From: Flavobacteriaceae bacterium
Lineage (GTDB): Bacteria; Bacteroidota; Bacteroidia; Flavobacteriales; Flavobacteriaceae
Reading direction: 5' to 3'
DNA: 64,000 bases
NCBI GenBank assembly: GCA_018401115.1
Contig: JAGYKX010000003.1
Coordinates: 40,883 to 104,882, forward strand
This document shows positions 41,390 through 50,916 of this stretch, one piece after another. Numbering within the stretch: the first letter of the stretch is position 1; every line of letters begins with the position of its first letter. A program made the position numbers and the translations under genes. The notes under the pieces are model-generated. The model was not told the origin of the DNA, ran no database searches, and saw only the letters and a list, made by a program, of their open reading frames with translations.

Positions 41390-43072
41390 CTAAGAGGCGT
41401 CTAATTTAGACCAAGTATCTCTGAGTCCTGTCGTTTTATTGAAAACCAATTGACTAGAACTACTGTCTTTATCTACCACAAAGTACCCCATTCTTTGAAA
41501 TTGAAACCTATCTCCCTCTTGAGCAGAAGCGAGACTAGGTTCTACATAGGCCGTTATTTCTTCTAAGGAATTTGAATTTATAAAATCCATAAAGTCTTTG
41601 TCTTTGTGGCCATCTGGAGTAGGATCCGTAAAGAGTCTATCGTATAAACGAACCTTCGCTTTTAAAGCGTGTTTCTGAGAGACCCAATGTAAGGTTCCCT
41701 TAACTTTCCTCAAACTTTCTTCAGTGCCACTACCACTTTTACTCAAAGGATCATAAGTGCATTGTACTTCAGTGATGTTTCCATTAGGGTCCTTTGTGCA
41801 AGATTCCGCTTTAATGATATAACCGTTTTTAAGGCGCACTTCTCCACCTAACTTAAGCCTAAAAAACTTTCTATTGCCTTCTTCTTTGAAATCTTCCTGC
41901 TCTATAAAAAGATGTTTGGAAAAAGGCACCTCCCTTGTTCCGGCACTTTCATCTTCTTGATTATTTTCAGCCACAAGAAGTTCTTCTTGTCCCTCTGGAT
42001 AATTTGTAATGACTAATTTTAAGGGGTTTAAAACGCCCATCACTCTTGGTGCCACCCTATTTAAATGTTCTCTTAAAGTAAAATCTAAAAGCGATACATC
42101 TACCACGTTTTCTCTCTTGGCAATTCCTATCGTTTTGGCAAAAGCAACAATAGATTCTGGGGTATAACCCCTTCTTCTAAGACCGGAAATAGTGGGCATT
42201 CTTGGATCATCCCAACCACTTACTACTCCTTGTTCCACCAATTGCATGAGTTTTCTTTTACTTACAACAGTATGGCTAAAATTTCTTCTAGCAAATTCTC
42301 TCTGTTTAGGCCTTACCAATGAAGGGTCTATCAATTGGTCTAAAAACCAATCGTATAATTCCCTGTGCATAGCAAATTCAAGGGTACAAAAAGAGTGGGA
42401 GACTTGCTCTAAATAATCACTTTCTCCATGAGTCCAGTCATACATTGGATAAATACACCAATCATTTTGTGTTCTGTGGTGCGTCTTGTGAAGAATACGA
42501 TATATAATAGGGTCCCTCATTAACATATTTGGGGCAGACATGTCTATCTTAGCCCTTAATACATGGGTCCCTGATTCGTGTTTACCCGCTTTCATTTCTT
42601 CGAACAAACGAATATTTTCTGTGATAGCCCTATCTCTAAAAGGGCTATTAATACCCACGCTTGTAGGGGTTCCTTTTTGAGTAGCTATGGCTTCTGCTGT
42701 TTGGCTGTCTACATAGGCTTTTCCTTCTTTGATGAGCACAACAGCCCAGTCGTAGAGCTGTTGAAAATAATCAGATGCATAACATTCCTTATCCCATTGA
42801 AAACCCAACCAAGAGACATCTTTTTTAATAGCGTCTACGTATTCCTGTTCTTCTTTTGCCGGATTGGTGTCGTCAAAACGCAGGTTAACAGGAGCGTTGT
42901 AACGATTGCCTAAGCCAAAATTTAAACAAATGGAACTGGCATGACCCATATGTAAATAACCGTTTGGTTCAGGGGGAAATCTAAAACGAAGTTGGTCTTT
43001 TGTAAAACCATTCGCAAGGTCGTCTTCTATAATATGCTCAATAAAATTGAGGGATTTCTCTGCTTCGTTCAT
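41390..43072 (-). CDS. glnS: glutamine--tRNA ligase
   Basis: 560 residues: FRFPPEPNGYLHMGHASSICLNFG carries the HIGH motif, LRFDDTNP follows, VVSKRKLMQLVEQG is the KMSKS equivalent, and the anticodon-binding beta-barrels fill the C-terminal half. It charges tRNA-Gln directly, so the gltX product above need only charge tRNA-Glu. A -7 box TATTTTTG (minus strand, 43090-43097) lies 17 bases upstream of the ATG. Confidence 0.97.
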   Translation of the reverse strand: MNEAEKSLNFIEHIIEDDLANGFTKDQLRFRFPPEPNGYLHMGHASSICLNFGLGNRYNAPVNLRFDDTNPAKEEQEYVDAIKKDVSWLGFQWDKECYASDYFQQLYDWAVVLIKEGKAYVDSQTAEAIATQKGTPTSVGINSPFRDRAITENIRLFEEMKAGKHESGTHVLRAKIDMSAPNMLMRDPIIYRILHKTHHRTQNDWCIYPMYDWTHGESDYLEQVSHSFCTLEFAMHRELYDWFLDQLIDPSLVRPKQREFARRNFSHTVVSKRKLMQLVEQGVVSGWDDPRMPTISGLRRRGYTPESIVAFAKTIGIAKRENVVDVSLLDFTLREHLNRVAPRVMGVLNPLKLVITNYPEGQEELLVAENNQEDESAGTREVPFSKHLFIEQEDFKEEGNRKFFRLKLGGEVRLKNGYIIKAESCTKDPNGNITEVQCTYDPLSKSGSGTEESLRKVKGTLHWVSQKHALKAKVRLYDRLFTDPTPDGHKDKDFMDFINSNSLEEITAYVEPSLASAQEGDRFQFQRMGYFVVDKDSSSSQLVFNKTTGLRDTWSKLDAS

Positions 43073-43119
43073 CTGTAATAATTCTGAGACAAAAATAGGA
43101 AATTAGCCGCTATATTTCA

Positions 43120-43149
43120 TTTGTTTTTACAGGTATACTGCTATCTTTG
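43120..43149 (+). promoter_or_regulatory. promoter of folB, near-leaderless
   Basis: TTTG (43120-43123) then 18 bases, then TATCTTTG (43142-43149): the best match in the window to the Bacteroidota consensus. It ends 5 bases before the ATG at 43155. Confidence 0.65.
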
Positions 43150-43154
43150 AAAAT

Positions 43155-43490
43155 ATGGGAATGATCTATTTAAAAAACATAAAAGTATTTGCCCACCACG
43201 GTTGTTTGGCAGAAGAAACTTTAATAGGAAGTGATTATCTAGTAGAACTAAAAGTGTGGGCAGACTTAGAAAAATCTACTGCGTCAGATCAATTAGGAGA
43301 CACGGTAGATTATGTACTGCTCAACGCTATTGTAAAAGAAGAAATGAAAATTCCTTCAAAATTACTAGAACAGGTGGCCCAAAGAATCATCAAAAGCATC
43401 TTTAAACAGTCTAACTTGGTAGACAAAGTACAGGTTTCTGTGGCTAAAATAAACCCCCAATTGGTGGAGATGTGGCCTCAGTTTCTGTAG
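43155..43490 (+). CDS. folB: dihydroneopterin aldolase
   Basis: 111 residues, the usual short FolB length. It begins IYLKNIKVFAHHGCLAEETLIGSDYLVELKVW, has the DQLGDTVDYVLLNAIVKEE block, and keeps the catalytic lysine region VSVAKINPQL. It converts dihydroneopterin to the pyrophosphokinase substrate in folate synthesis. It is a single gene, followed by tRNA-Cys. Confidence 0.93.
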   Translation: MGMIYLKNIKVFAHHGCLAEETLIGSDYLVELKVWADLEKSTASDQLGDTVDYVLLNAIVKEEMKIPSKLLEQVAQRIIKSIFKQSNLVDKVQVSVAKINPQLVEMWPQFL

Positions 43491-43542
43491 TGCTTAAAGA
43501 AAAAAGAGTCTAGTATAGGATTATTAAAATAATAAAAAGCAC

Positions 43543-43550
43543 TACATTCG
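43543..43550 (+). promoter_or_regulatory. candidate -7 box of tRNA-Cys
   Basis: TACATTCG, close to TAnnTTTG, ends 12 bases before the mature tRNA. Confidence 0.35.
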
Positions 43551-43562
43551 CATCTTGAATAA

Positions 43563-43633
43563 GGCATCGTGGCCGAGTGGCTAGGCAGAGCTCTGCAAAA
43601 GCTTGTACAGCAGTTCGAATCTGCTCGATGCCT
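43563..43633 (+). tRNA. tRNA-Cys (anticodon GCA)
   Basis: 71 bases fold into a full cloverleaf: acceptor GGCATCG/CGATGCC, D-arm GCCG..., anticodon stem GAGCT/AGCTT with loop CTGCAAA (anticodon GCA), and T-arm with TTCGAAT. The discriminator is U (T at 43633), as expected for Cys. CCA is not encoded. Confidence 0.96.
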
Positions 43634-43641
43634 CAGAAATT

Positions 43642-43668
43642 AAAAACCCATCTTAGGATGGGTTTTTT
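43642..43668. terminator. terminator after tRNA-Cys
   Basis: A5, CCCATC (43647-43652), loop TTAG, GATGGG (43657-43662), then T6. It is bidirectional and could also end the LysE transcript. Confidence 0.9.
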
Positions 43669-43698
43669 GTTTCGAGTATTTCCATGCTTTTTCAATAC

Positions 43699-44328
43699 TT
43701 AAAGAAGATTTTGGTAAAAACCTTTCACACACAAGATAAAACCAGAAAGAATTAAAATAGCTCCTATTATTTTTTTTACGTAATGAACTCTATTTGGGGT
43801 TAACTTAGTTTTTAATTGCTTAGCTAATATTATTTTTATAAGGTCTGTCACGAAATAAGCTCCTATCATTGTAGAGAAAAACAAGGTCATTCTTTGGGGG
43901 TCATTGTTTAAATTAGGTCCCACAATAATAATAACGCCCAACCAAAAAACCAGCACGCCAATGTTAATAAAATTCAATAGAAAGCCTTTTACAAACAAGC
44001 CTATATAATAACTCTTGGTTATCTTCACTGAAGACTCTGTTAATGGGGGTTCTTTTTTAAAAGCTATAGTGGTGCCGTAAATAAATAGAATTAAGCCCCC
44101 AAATACATATATTCCTGGTTGATTTTTGAGGTTTTCTAATAATTGAATACTGCTAAAATATGCGGCTGAAATGAAAATAATATCTGCAAGAATAACCCCT
44201 AAATCAAACACAAGGGCAGCTTTAAATCCTTTTAAAGCAGCTGTTTCCAGTAAAACAAAAAAAACAGGCCCTATCATAAAGCTTAGAAAAAAACCTAAAG
44301 GGATGGCTGCTTGAATATCTGAAAACAT
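43699..44328 (-). CDS. LysE family transporter
   Basis: 209 residues with six hydrophobic helices. The family start AIPLGFFLSFMIGPVFFVLLETAALKGFKAALVFDLGVILADIIFI matches the LysE/RhtB exporter family (GPxxxxx...G...G...AD). It probably exports an amino acid or similar small molecule. The gene follows the GIN-domain gene by 2 bases, so the two are co-transcribed. Confidence 0.88.
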   Translation of the reverse strand: MFSDIQAAIPLGFFLSFMIGPVFFVLLETAALKGFKAALVFDLGVILADIIFISAAYFSSIQLLENLKNQPGIYVFGGLILFIYGTTIAFKKEPPLTESSVKITKSYYIGLFVKGFLLNFINIGVLVFWLGVIIIVGPNLNNDPQRMTLFFSTMIGAYFVTDLIKIILAKQLKTKLTPNRVHYVKKIIGAILILSGFILCVKGFYQNLL

Positions 44329-44330
44329 AT

Positions 44331-45008
44331 TTATTGCTTAACACGCTCGATAGTACCGCCAAAAAATGTCTTTTCATCCATTTTCTTTGGATCCCCAAAA
44401 ACTTTAATTTTTCCTCCTGCTTTTACGGTAGCACCTACATAATCAGTCGCAAAAATTGAGGCAATTCCCCCTGCATTAACACCAATCGTTGTAAAAGAAG
44501 TTTTTAGAGATTGTCCATTATAAATACCCCCTGTATTAATAGACACATCTTGAATTTTTGCATATCCTTCAGTGGTAATTTGACTACCTGTAACGGTTTT
44601 AACTATAAGTTGTTCTACTTTTAAAGAAGCTTCAATTTGAGCCCCTTCTTGAACTTTTAAAGAAATTTTTTCTTGCTCTATGAGGTTGTCTACATTAATA
44701 CTCGCTTCCTCATTTGCGTCTAAAATAATAAAAGGACTTGAGTAATTAAGTGATATAAACGTCCTATAACCACTGAACATTTTTTTAAACTTCATCTTAA
44801 TTTTTAAAACCCCTTGGTCGTTAGTAATAGATACATTTTTAGGGTCTTCTCCAGAGATAACTACTGTGTTAGCTGTCCCTTTTGTCATAGTTACAGAAAG
44901 GCCATCATACACTTTAAGCTCAGTAAATTCTGCAGTGTTTAATCTAATATTATCTTCTTGTGCAAAAACAATACTACTAAAAAAGAAAAAAAAGAAAAAA
45001 ACCTTCAT
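44331..45008 (-). CDS. DUF2807 (GIN domain) secreted protein
   Basis: 225 residues with a signal peptide made almost solely of phenylalanine (F4-F10) ending SIVFAQ. The remainder is a right-handed beta-helix-like sequence with repeated V-x-V and NAGG turns: ISINTGG-like (VSINTGGIYNG), GVNAGGIASIFATDYVGATVKAGGKIKVFGDP. This ending is typical of the head GIN domain, DUF2807. Function is unknown, though it is widespread in Bacteroidota. The poly-F codons make long A/T homopolymers at 44978-45000. Confidence 0.85.
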   Translation of the reverse strand: MKVFFFFFFFSSIVFAQEDNIRLNTAEFTELKVYDGLSVTMTKGTANTVVISGEDPKNVSITNDQGVLKIKMKFKKMFSGYRTFISLNYSSPFIILDANEEASINVDNLIEQEKISLKVQEGAQIEASLKVEQLIVKTVTGSQITTEGYAKIQDVSINTGGIYNGQSLKTSFTTIGVNAGGIASIFATDYVGATVKAGGKIKVFGDPKKMDEKTFFGGTIERVKQ

Positions 45009-45045
45009 TATTGTTTTGTGATATTAAAGTAAGTTAATAAAAATA

Positions 45046-47256
45046 CTATAAAGTCTCATTAATAGTGTGTTTACCAATCAGAGAAAAATCCAGATGTCTT
45101 TTTTCTAAATCAGTGCTTTTTACCATCACTGTAACAGTATCTCCCAATGTGTACACTTGTTTTTTTCTTTCACCAACAACAGCGTAGTTTTTAGCATCAA
45201 AGGAGTAATAATCCCCTTTAATATCTCTAATTCTAACCATACCCTCACACTTATTTTCTATAATTTCTACATACATACCCCATTCAGTAACCCCAGAAAT
45301 AACCCCAATAAACTCTTGATCCTGATGGTCTTCCATAAATTTAATTTGCATATATTTAATAGATTCACGCTCTGCATTAGCTGCTAAACCTTCCATATCT
45401 GAACTGTGCTTACACTTTTTTTCTAAGGCTTCTTTTTTAATGGTAGAACCACCCTCTAAATAGTATTGAAGTAACCTGTGTACCATCACATCTGGATACC
45501 TTCTAATTGGAGATGTAAAGTGGGTATAATGTTCAAAAGCTAAACCGTAATGTCCAATATTATTTGTCGTATAAATAGCTTTACTCATGGATCTTATCGC
45601 TAAAGTATCTACTAGATTTTGTTCTTTTTTACCTTTTACATTGAGTAGTAAAGTATTTAAAGAATGGTTCATAGTTACCTTAGATTTAAAATCTAACTGA
45701 TGCCCAAAACGAGACACCACCCCTTGTAAAGCAATTAATTTATCTTCATCAGGTTCATCGTGAACTCTATAAACAAATGGTTTTTCTGGTTTTTGTTTGC
45801 CAATAAATGCTGCGACTTGTTTATTAGCAAGTAACATAAATTCCTCAATAAGCTTATTGGCGTCTTTAGACTCTTTAAAAAACACAGTGGTAGGATTAAA
45901 ATCTTCATCTAAGGCAAAACGAACTTCTACTTTGTCAAAAGAAATAGCCCCTTGATTCATACGTTTGGTTCGTAATATTTTAGCTAAATAATCTAGAGTT
46001 AAAATACCTTCTTTAACTTCATTAGAAATATTATAAGCAGTATCTCTAATAGATATTTTTAAAGGAATTTCATTAGACTCAGTCTCTATAACATATTGTG
46101 CTTCTTCATAAGCAAAACGTTCATTAGAATTGATTACAGTTCTTCCAAACCATTCAGAAATTATTTGTGCTTTAGAATTAATTTCAAAAATAGCAGAGAA
46201 AGTATATTTTTCTTCATGAGGTCTTAAAGAACAGGCTTCATTAGAGAGAACTTCTGGAAGCATAGGTACCACCCTATCTACTAAATAAACAGAAGTAGCC
46301 CTTTGAAATGCCTCATCATCTAATACAGTGCCTTCTTGTAAATAATGGGAAACGTCTGCAATATGAATACCTATTTCAAAATGCCCATTATCTAACTTCT
46401 GAAATGAAAGTGCGTCGTCAAAATCTTTAGCATCTTTTGGATCGATTGTAAAAGTAAGGACATTTCTCATATCCCTTCTTTTAGCAATTTCAGAAGCTTG
46501 GATACTAGTATCTATTTGATTGGCAAATTCACTTACTTCATATGGAAACTCATAAGGAAGACCATAAGCGGCTAAAATAGCATGTATTTCTGTTTGGTGT
46601 TCTCCAGGAACGCCTAGTACCTGTGTAATTTTTCCTTCTGGAGAACTAGAATTTTGTTCCCATTTAGTTAATTCAACAACAACTTTATCTCCGTGTTTAG
46701 CTTCATTAATACCATGCTGTGAAATAAAGAAATCAGTATACATTCTAAAATCTGCTATTTTAACAAAAGCAAATCGGTCTTGTATTTCAATAACGCCAAC
46801 AAAAGTTGTTTTAAAACGATGGGTAATATTTATAATCTCTCCTTCTAATTTTTTCCCTTTTCTTCTAGGATAAACATACACCTGAACAATATCTTTATGG
46901 AAAGCTTTATTTATTTTATTAAAAGGAATAAATACATCTTCTTCAAAACCATCTATGATAATATAAGCATTTCCTTTTCCAGTAATATCTACAGTACCTT
47001 CGTGATATTGCTTTGTTTTATCGTTAATAATCGCTTGATAATATCCTTTTATAGGTTCTAATATGCGTTTTTGCTCTTTTAAAGAGACTAATTTTTTAAT
47101 TAAAATATTTCTATCAGTAGCGTCTAATATTTGAAGCTTTTCTGCAATATCTTTATAAGTGAAAGGTTTATTTGAGTCTTGTTCTAATACAGTAAAAATA
47201 CCTTTTGTAATATTATTTTTCTGATGGTTTTTAGAACGTTTTTGTTTTTTTGACAT
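45046..47256 (-). CDS. rnr: ribonuclease R
   Basis: 736 residues. It has an N-terminal winged helix (about 15-65), cold-shock-like OB domains (about 75-230) and the RNB catalytic domain with IDPKDAKDFDDALSF (metal-binding aspartates). PEVLSNEACSLRPHEEKYTFS and HYTHFTSPIRRYPDVMVHRLL follow, with a C-terminal S1 domain (about 645-730). It is a 3'-5' exoribonuclease that degrades structured RNA. The gene is clearly AT-richer than those at 10-40 kb. Confidence 0.97.
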   Translation of the reverse strand: MSKKQKRSKNHQKNNITKGIFTVLEQDSNKPFTYKDIAEKLQILDATDRNILIKKLVSLKEQKRILEPIKGYYQAIINDKTKQYHEGTVDITGKGNAYIIIDGFEEDVFIPFNKINKAFHKDIVQVYVYPRRKGKKLEGEIINITHRFKTTFVGVIEIQDRFAFVKIADFRMYTDFFISQHGINEAKHGDKVVVELTKWEQNSSSPEGKITQVLGVPGEHQTEIHAILAAYGLPYEFPYEVSEFANQIDTSIQASEIAKRRDMRNVLTFTIDPKDAKDFDDALSFQKLDNGHFEIGIHIADVSHYLQEGTVLDDEAFQRATSVYLVDRVVPMLPEVLSNEACSLRPHEEKYTFSAIFEINSKAQIISEWFGRTVINSNERFAYEEAQYVIETESNEIPLKISIRDTAYNISNEVKEGILTLDYLAKILRTKRMNQGAISFDKVEVRFALDEDFNPTTVFFKESKDANKLIEEFMLLANKQVAAFIGKQKPEKPFVYRVHDEPDEDKLIALQGVVSRFGHQLDFKSKVTMNHSLNTLLLNVKGKKEQNLVDTLAIRSMSKAIYTTNNIGHYGLAFEHYTHFTSPIRRYPDVMVHRLLQYYLEGGSTIKKEALEKKCKHSSDMEGLAANAERESIKYMQIKFMEDHQDQEFIGVISGVTEWGMYVEIIENKCEGMVRIRDIKGDYYSFDAKNYAVVGERKKQVYTLGDTVTVMVKSTDLEKRHLDFSLIGKHTINETL

Positions 47257-47857
47257 TAGGTTTTTAAAATTTGTTAAAATTACAAATTATAATCCAAGGG
47301 TACTGTTTCTGTATAAGAACATTATATTAAAGTTTTGAAGTTATAAACAACTACAGTATAATCATTATTTTTCTTTTTTCTATAAAATTTAAATAAGCCT
47401 TATTATAGGGTGTTCATAACCGTAATAACTTTTTTAGTATTTTTTTTTATACATAAATAAATCACTTTATTAACTAACTATTTTTTTATTATTACATTGT
47501 AAATCATAATTTTAATTAAATTATTAACATTGATGTATAAGTTTATTAACAGCTTTTTTTTAATTATTTTTTATTTTTTTAAATGTATAAAACCTCCTTT
47601 TTTTATGATAAGTGATTCTTAAAAAAAGACAAAATTAAAATGGTTTATAAGATTATTTTTATACTTACATTTTTTAAAATAAATAACAAATTTTTAAGTG
47701 TTTATTTTTTATTCACTTGTCAACAAAATACTTTTTTCTTAAATAGCTATTTTTTAGAAGGTTAGTAAATACTTAAAAAACCATTGTTTATAACCTAAAA
47801 AAACAAAGCCTTTTATACCTTTAAAGCAAATTAATTATTTAACACTTACAGACACTT
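47257..47857. other. 600-base gene-free, very AT-rich region; candidate replication origin
   Basis: No ORF of note or RNA gene is visible. The region between the divergent rnr and rpiB is almost all A and T with long T runs. It holds five copies of TTATNAACA, one base off the DnaA box TTATNCACA: 47341-47349, 47521-47529 and 47543-47551 on plus; 47411-47419 and 47785-47793 on minus. A weaker TTATTAACT lies at 47468-47476. Together with the nearby parS pair, mnmG and rnpA this suggests oriC. It also must contain the promoters of rnr and rpiB (a TACCTTTA at 47816-47823). The origin call is inference. Confidence 0.4.
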
Positions 47858-48289
47858 ATGACTATAGCTATAGGAAATGACCATGCAGGAACAGATTATA
47901 AATTTGCTATTGTAGCCTTTCTTAAAGAATCTGGATATGAGGTATTAAATTTTGGAACAGATGCGTCAGATTCTGTAGATTATCCAGATCATATTCATCC
48001 AGTAGCAGGAGCGGTTTCTTCTAAAAAAGCAGCTCTAGGAATTATTATTTGTGGTAGTGGAAATGGTGCCGCTATGACGGCTAATAAACACCAAGATATT
48101 AGAGCTGCCTTATGTTGGTCAAAAGAAATTGTCGCTTTAGCTAAGCAGCACAATAATGCGAATGTATTATCCCTGCCAGCGAGATATTTATCCCTACCTC
48201 AGGCTTTAGAAATGGTGAAAGTGTATTTAGATACTCCTTTTGAAGGAGGTAGACATACTAATAGAGTAGCTAAAATTTCTTGTAGCTAA
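47858..48289 (+). CDS. rpiB: ribose 5-phosphate isomerase B
   Basis: 143 residues, normal for RpiB. GNDHAGTDYKF is the N-terminal phosphate/sugar-binding block, VDYPDHIHPVA follows, GIIICGSGNGAAMTANKH carries the catalytic cysteine, and KQHNNANVLSLPARYL contains the conserved histidine. It interconverts ribose and ribulose 5-phosphate in the pentose phosphate pathway. The CDF gene starts 5 bases downstream. Confidence 0.94.
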   Translation: MTIAIGNDHAGTDYKFAIVAFLKESGYEVLNFGTDASDSVDYPDHIHPVAGAVSSKKAALGIIICGSGNGAAMTANKHQDIRAALCWSKEIVALAKQHNNANVLSLPARYLSLPQALEMVKVYLDTPFEGGRHTNRVAKISCS

Positions 48290-48294
48290 AATTT

Positions 48295-49209
48295 ATGGGA
48301 CACCACCATTCTCACCACAACCACATACAAAATGATGCTAAAGGCAGAAATTTAGTTATTTCTATTTTCCTTAATATTATTATTACAGCCTCACAAGTTG
48401 TAGGGGGTTTATGGTCTGGTAGTTTGGCTTTACTTTCAGATGCACTTCATAATTTTTCTGATGTTTTATCCTTAATAATAAGCTATGTAGCAGTTAAATT
48501 ATCTAGAAATAAAGCTTCTTATGGAAAAACTTTTGGTTATAAAAGAGCAGAAATTATAGCGGCATTTGTCAATGCGTCTTCTTTAGTTATTGTGGCTATT
48601 TTTTTAATTATTGAGGCTTATAAACGTTTTGTTTCTCCAGTAGAAATAGCGGCTGATTTAGTAATTTGGTTTTCTTTACTTGGTATATTAGCTAATGGTT
48701 TTAGTGTTTTATTATTAAAAAAAGATGCCAATGACAATATGAATATGAGGTCTGCTTATATTCATTTATTCTCCGATATGTTGGCTTCAATAGCGGTTTT
48801 AATTGGGGGATTATTAATGCGCTATTTCTCAATTTATTGGATAGATCCATTACTCACATTAATCATAGCACTTTATTTAGTGTATATGGGTTATGACCTT
48901 ATTGTAGACGCCACTAGAATTCTAATGCTTTTTACACCCTCTTATATTAATTTAAAGGCTTTACAAGCAGACGTTTCTGAGATTTCACCTGTAAAAAACC
49001 TCCACCACCTTCATGTGTGGCAACTCAATGAGGCAGAAGTTCATTTAGAAGCCCATATAGAATTTTCTAAAAATCTTAATCTAAAACAATTTGACAATGT
49101 TTTGGTTCAAATAGAATCTTTACTTTTAGAGAATTATGGTATTAACCATGTGACTTTACAACCTGAATTTGAAAAGGAGGATTCTAAAAAACCCATCATT
49201 CAAGATTAG
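48295..49209 (+). CDS. cation diffusion facilitator family transporter
   Basis: 304 residues. A His-rich N-terminus (MGHHHSHHNHIQ) is followed by six membrane helices. The metal-site motifs are ALLSDALHNFSDVLSL in helix 2 and HLFSDMLASIAVLIGG in helix 5. A cytoplasmic domain (about 205-300) has HHLHVWQLNEAEVHLEAHIE. It exports divalent metal, probably zinc, in exchange for protons. It shares an operon with rpiB. Confidence 0.93.
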   Translation: MGHHHSHHNHIQNDAKGRNLVISIFLNIIITASQVVGGLWSGSLALLSDALHNFSDVLSLIISYVAVKLSRNKASYGKTFGYKRAEIIAAFVNASSLVIVAIFLIIEAYKRFVSPVEIAADLVIWFSLLGILANGFSVLLLKKDANDNMNMRSAYIHLFSDMLASIAVLIGGLLMRYFSIYWIDPLLTLIIALYLVYMGYDLIVDATRILMLFTPSYINLKALQADVSEISPVKNLHHLHVWQLNEAEVHLEAHIEFSKNLNLKQFDNVLVQIESLLLENYGINHVTLQPEFEKEDSKKPIIQD

Positions 49210-49319
49210 CTAATAAGTTATTAATGAGTGAGCTTAAGAATGTAATACCACTATAAAAGAACCAATGATCCAATAATTACTACAGCCATATAAAACATCC
49301 TAAAAAACAAAGCACTAAT

Positions 49320-49769
49320 ATGGAGATTAACTGCTGTTCCTTTTCTTCTTTAAGCACCATCCAATTATATGACCTACTTCAGTTGCGGTCTCAGGTATTT
49401 GTGGTGGAACAAGATTGTGTGTATCAAGACATAGATGGTAAAGACCAAAAAGCCCTTCATATATTAGGAACCATTAAAGGGAGGATTGTTGCTTACACAA
49501 GAATTTTTAAACCTGGAGATTATTTAGAGAAAGCAGCGATTGGCAGAGTGGTAGTTGCTGCTGATTGTAGAAAAAGAGATTTTGGTAAAGCAATTATGCA
49601 AGCTTCTATCACTGCTATTAAAGATCATTTTAATACCGTAGATATTGGACTTTCCGCCCAGACTTATTTACTAAATTTTTATCGTGATTTAGGTTTTACT
49701 GCCTTTGGAGAGACGTATTTAGAAGATGGTATTCCACATGTTTATATGGAGCGTTCTTTAATGTCCTAA
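49320..49769 (+). CDS. ElaA-like GNAT N-acetyltransferase
   Basis: 149 residues. LYDLLQLRSQVFVVEQDCVYQDIDGKDQKALHI is the ElaA-type N-terminus, and IGRVVVAADCRKRDFGKAIMQASI gives the acetyl-CoA binding R/Q-x2-G-x-G/A equivalent. LLNFYRDLGFTAFGETYLEDGIPHVYME is the C-terminal signature. Its substrate is unknown. It is a single gene. Confidence 0.9.
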   Translation: MEINCCSFSSLSTIQLYDLLQLRSQVFVVEQDCVYQDIDGKDQKALHILGTIKGRIVAYTRIFKPGDYLEKAAIGRVVVAADCRKRDFGKAIMQASITAIKDHFNTVDIGLSAQTYLLNFYRDLGFTAFGETYLEDGIPHVYMERSLMS

Positions 49770-49807
49770 GCTCTTAAGAAGCGTTAAACCTAGAAATTAG
49801 TCTGCAC

Positions 49808-50905
49808 TTATTTTTCTGCTATTGCAACACCAATTTTAGAGTCTGCAGTCCCGTAATACAAAAACCATTGATCTTTAAAAAAAACCATACCCTCTACAAA
49901 ACAAACCTCATTTACTTCTCCTATTTTTTCATAATCCTTATCGGGATATATAAAGTAGCCTTTGGTTCTATCTATTAACTGGTAAGGCTTACTTGCACTA
50001 AATAGGGCTTGCCCAGCAGCATAAGTGAATTTAGGTAAATTTGGATCATTGTTATTTGCTGCATTACTGGCGTTGTAAATTAAATTTATCCCGTCTTTAG
50101 TCCATAATGCGTATGGGCCAGGCTCTACAAGCCTACTATCAAAATATCCAGGTCGCGGGTGAAGCACAGAAACCATGGTATTATTTTCTTCATTTTCTAA
50201 GACCTTCCAATCAATTAAATTGGTTGAATGAGCCATAAATAGATCCGTATCTCCAAAATACATCCAATACTTACCGTCAATTTTTTTAGCTCGCATTTCC
50301 ACTCCAAACTGTTCTACAACAATAGCCCCTGATTTTGACCACAAGTTTATATTCTTAGGATCTTTTAATACAGGGCCGTGTTTGGTCCATTCTTTTAAAT
50401 CAGTAGAGGTAGCCAAACACAGGCGAGCTGTTTTTCCATCATAAGAGGTATAGGTAAGAATATATTCCCTATTTGGACCCTGAACCACCCTGGGGTCTTC
50501 TACCCCCCCAAAGGCTTCATAAACCAACATATCATCTTTTTTTGGAAAAAAAATGGGCTCCTTTTCTTTGGTAAAATGTATTCCGTCTTCACTAGTGGCC
50601 AGTGCAATTCTAGAGGTCATTTTTTGGTCTTGAGCCCTATAAATTAAGTGCACTTTTCCATCTTTTACAACTGCAGATGGGTTGAGCACATTTCTTGCTT
50701 CAAAGGCTGTTTCCTCCCCACTTACAGGATCTAAAAAAACCAATTCTGGATTGGGAATAAGTATGGGGTTCTCTGCGTCTTGCTTTATAAAAGGACCTAT
50801 TTCCCAGTTGCTTTGAACACTTTCTTGTGGGTTGGTGGGTTTATTTTCACAACCAAGCTCAAGAATAACAGATAAAAGTAACAGAAAATAAAAAGGCTTT
50901 TTCAT
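49808..50905 (-). CDS. glycoside hydrolase family 130 lipoprotein
   Basis: 365 residues. The signal has a lipobox-like LELGCEN (Cys20), so it is probably membrane-attached and exported. The five-bladed beta-propeller of GH130 fits the segments NPSAVVKDGKVHLIYRAQD, GGVEDPRVVQGPNREYILTYTSYDG and LCLATSTDLKEWTKHGPVLKD, plus the C-terminal WFLYYGTADSKIGVAI. GH130 enzymes phosphorolyse or hydrolyse beta-mannosides. No SusC/SusD or other polysaccharide genes are nearby, so it is outside a typical utilisation locus. Confidence 0.88.
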   Translation of the reverse strand: MKKPFYFLLLLSVILELGCENKPTNPQESVQSNWEIGPFIKQDAENPILIPNPELVFLDPVSGEETAFEARNVLNPSAVVKDGKVHLIYRAQDQKMTSRIALATSEDGIHFTKEKEPIFFPKKDDMLVYEAFGGVEDPRVVQGPNREYILTYTSYDGKTARLCLATSTDLKEWTKHGPVLKDPKNINLWSKSGAIVVEQFGVEMRAKKIDGKYWMYFGDTDLFMAHSTNLIDWKVLENEENNTMVSVLHPRPGYFDSRLVEPGPYALWTKDGINLIYNASNAANNNDPNLPKFTYAAGQALFSASKPYQLIDRTKGYFIYPDKDYEKIGEVNEVCFVEGMVFFKDQWFLYYGTADSKIGVAIAEK

Positions 50906-50916
50906 GAATTAGTGCT

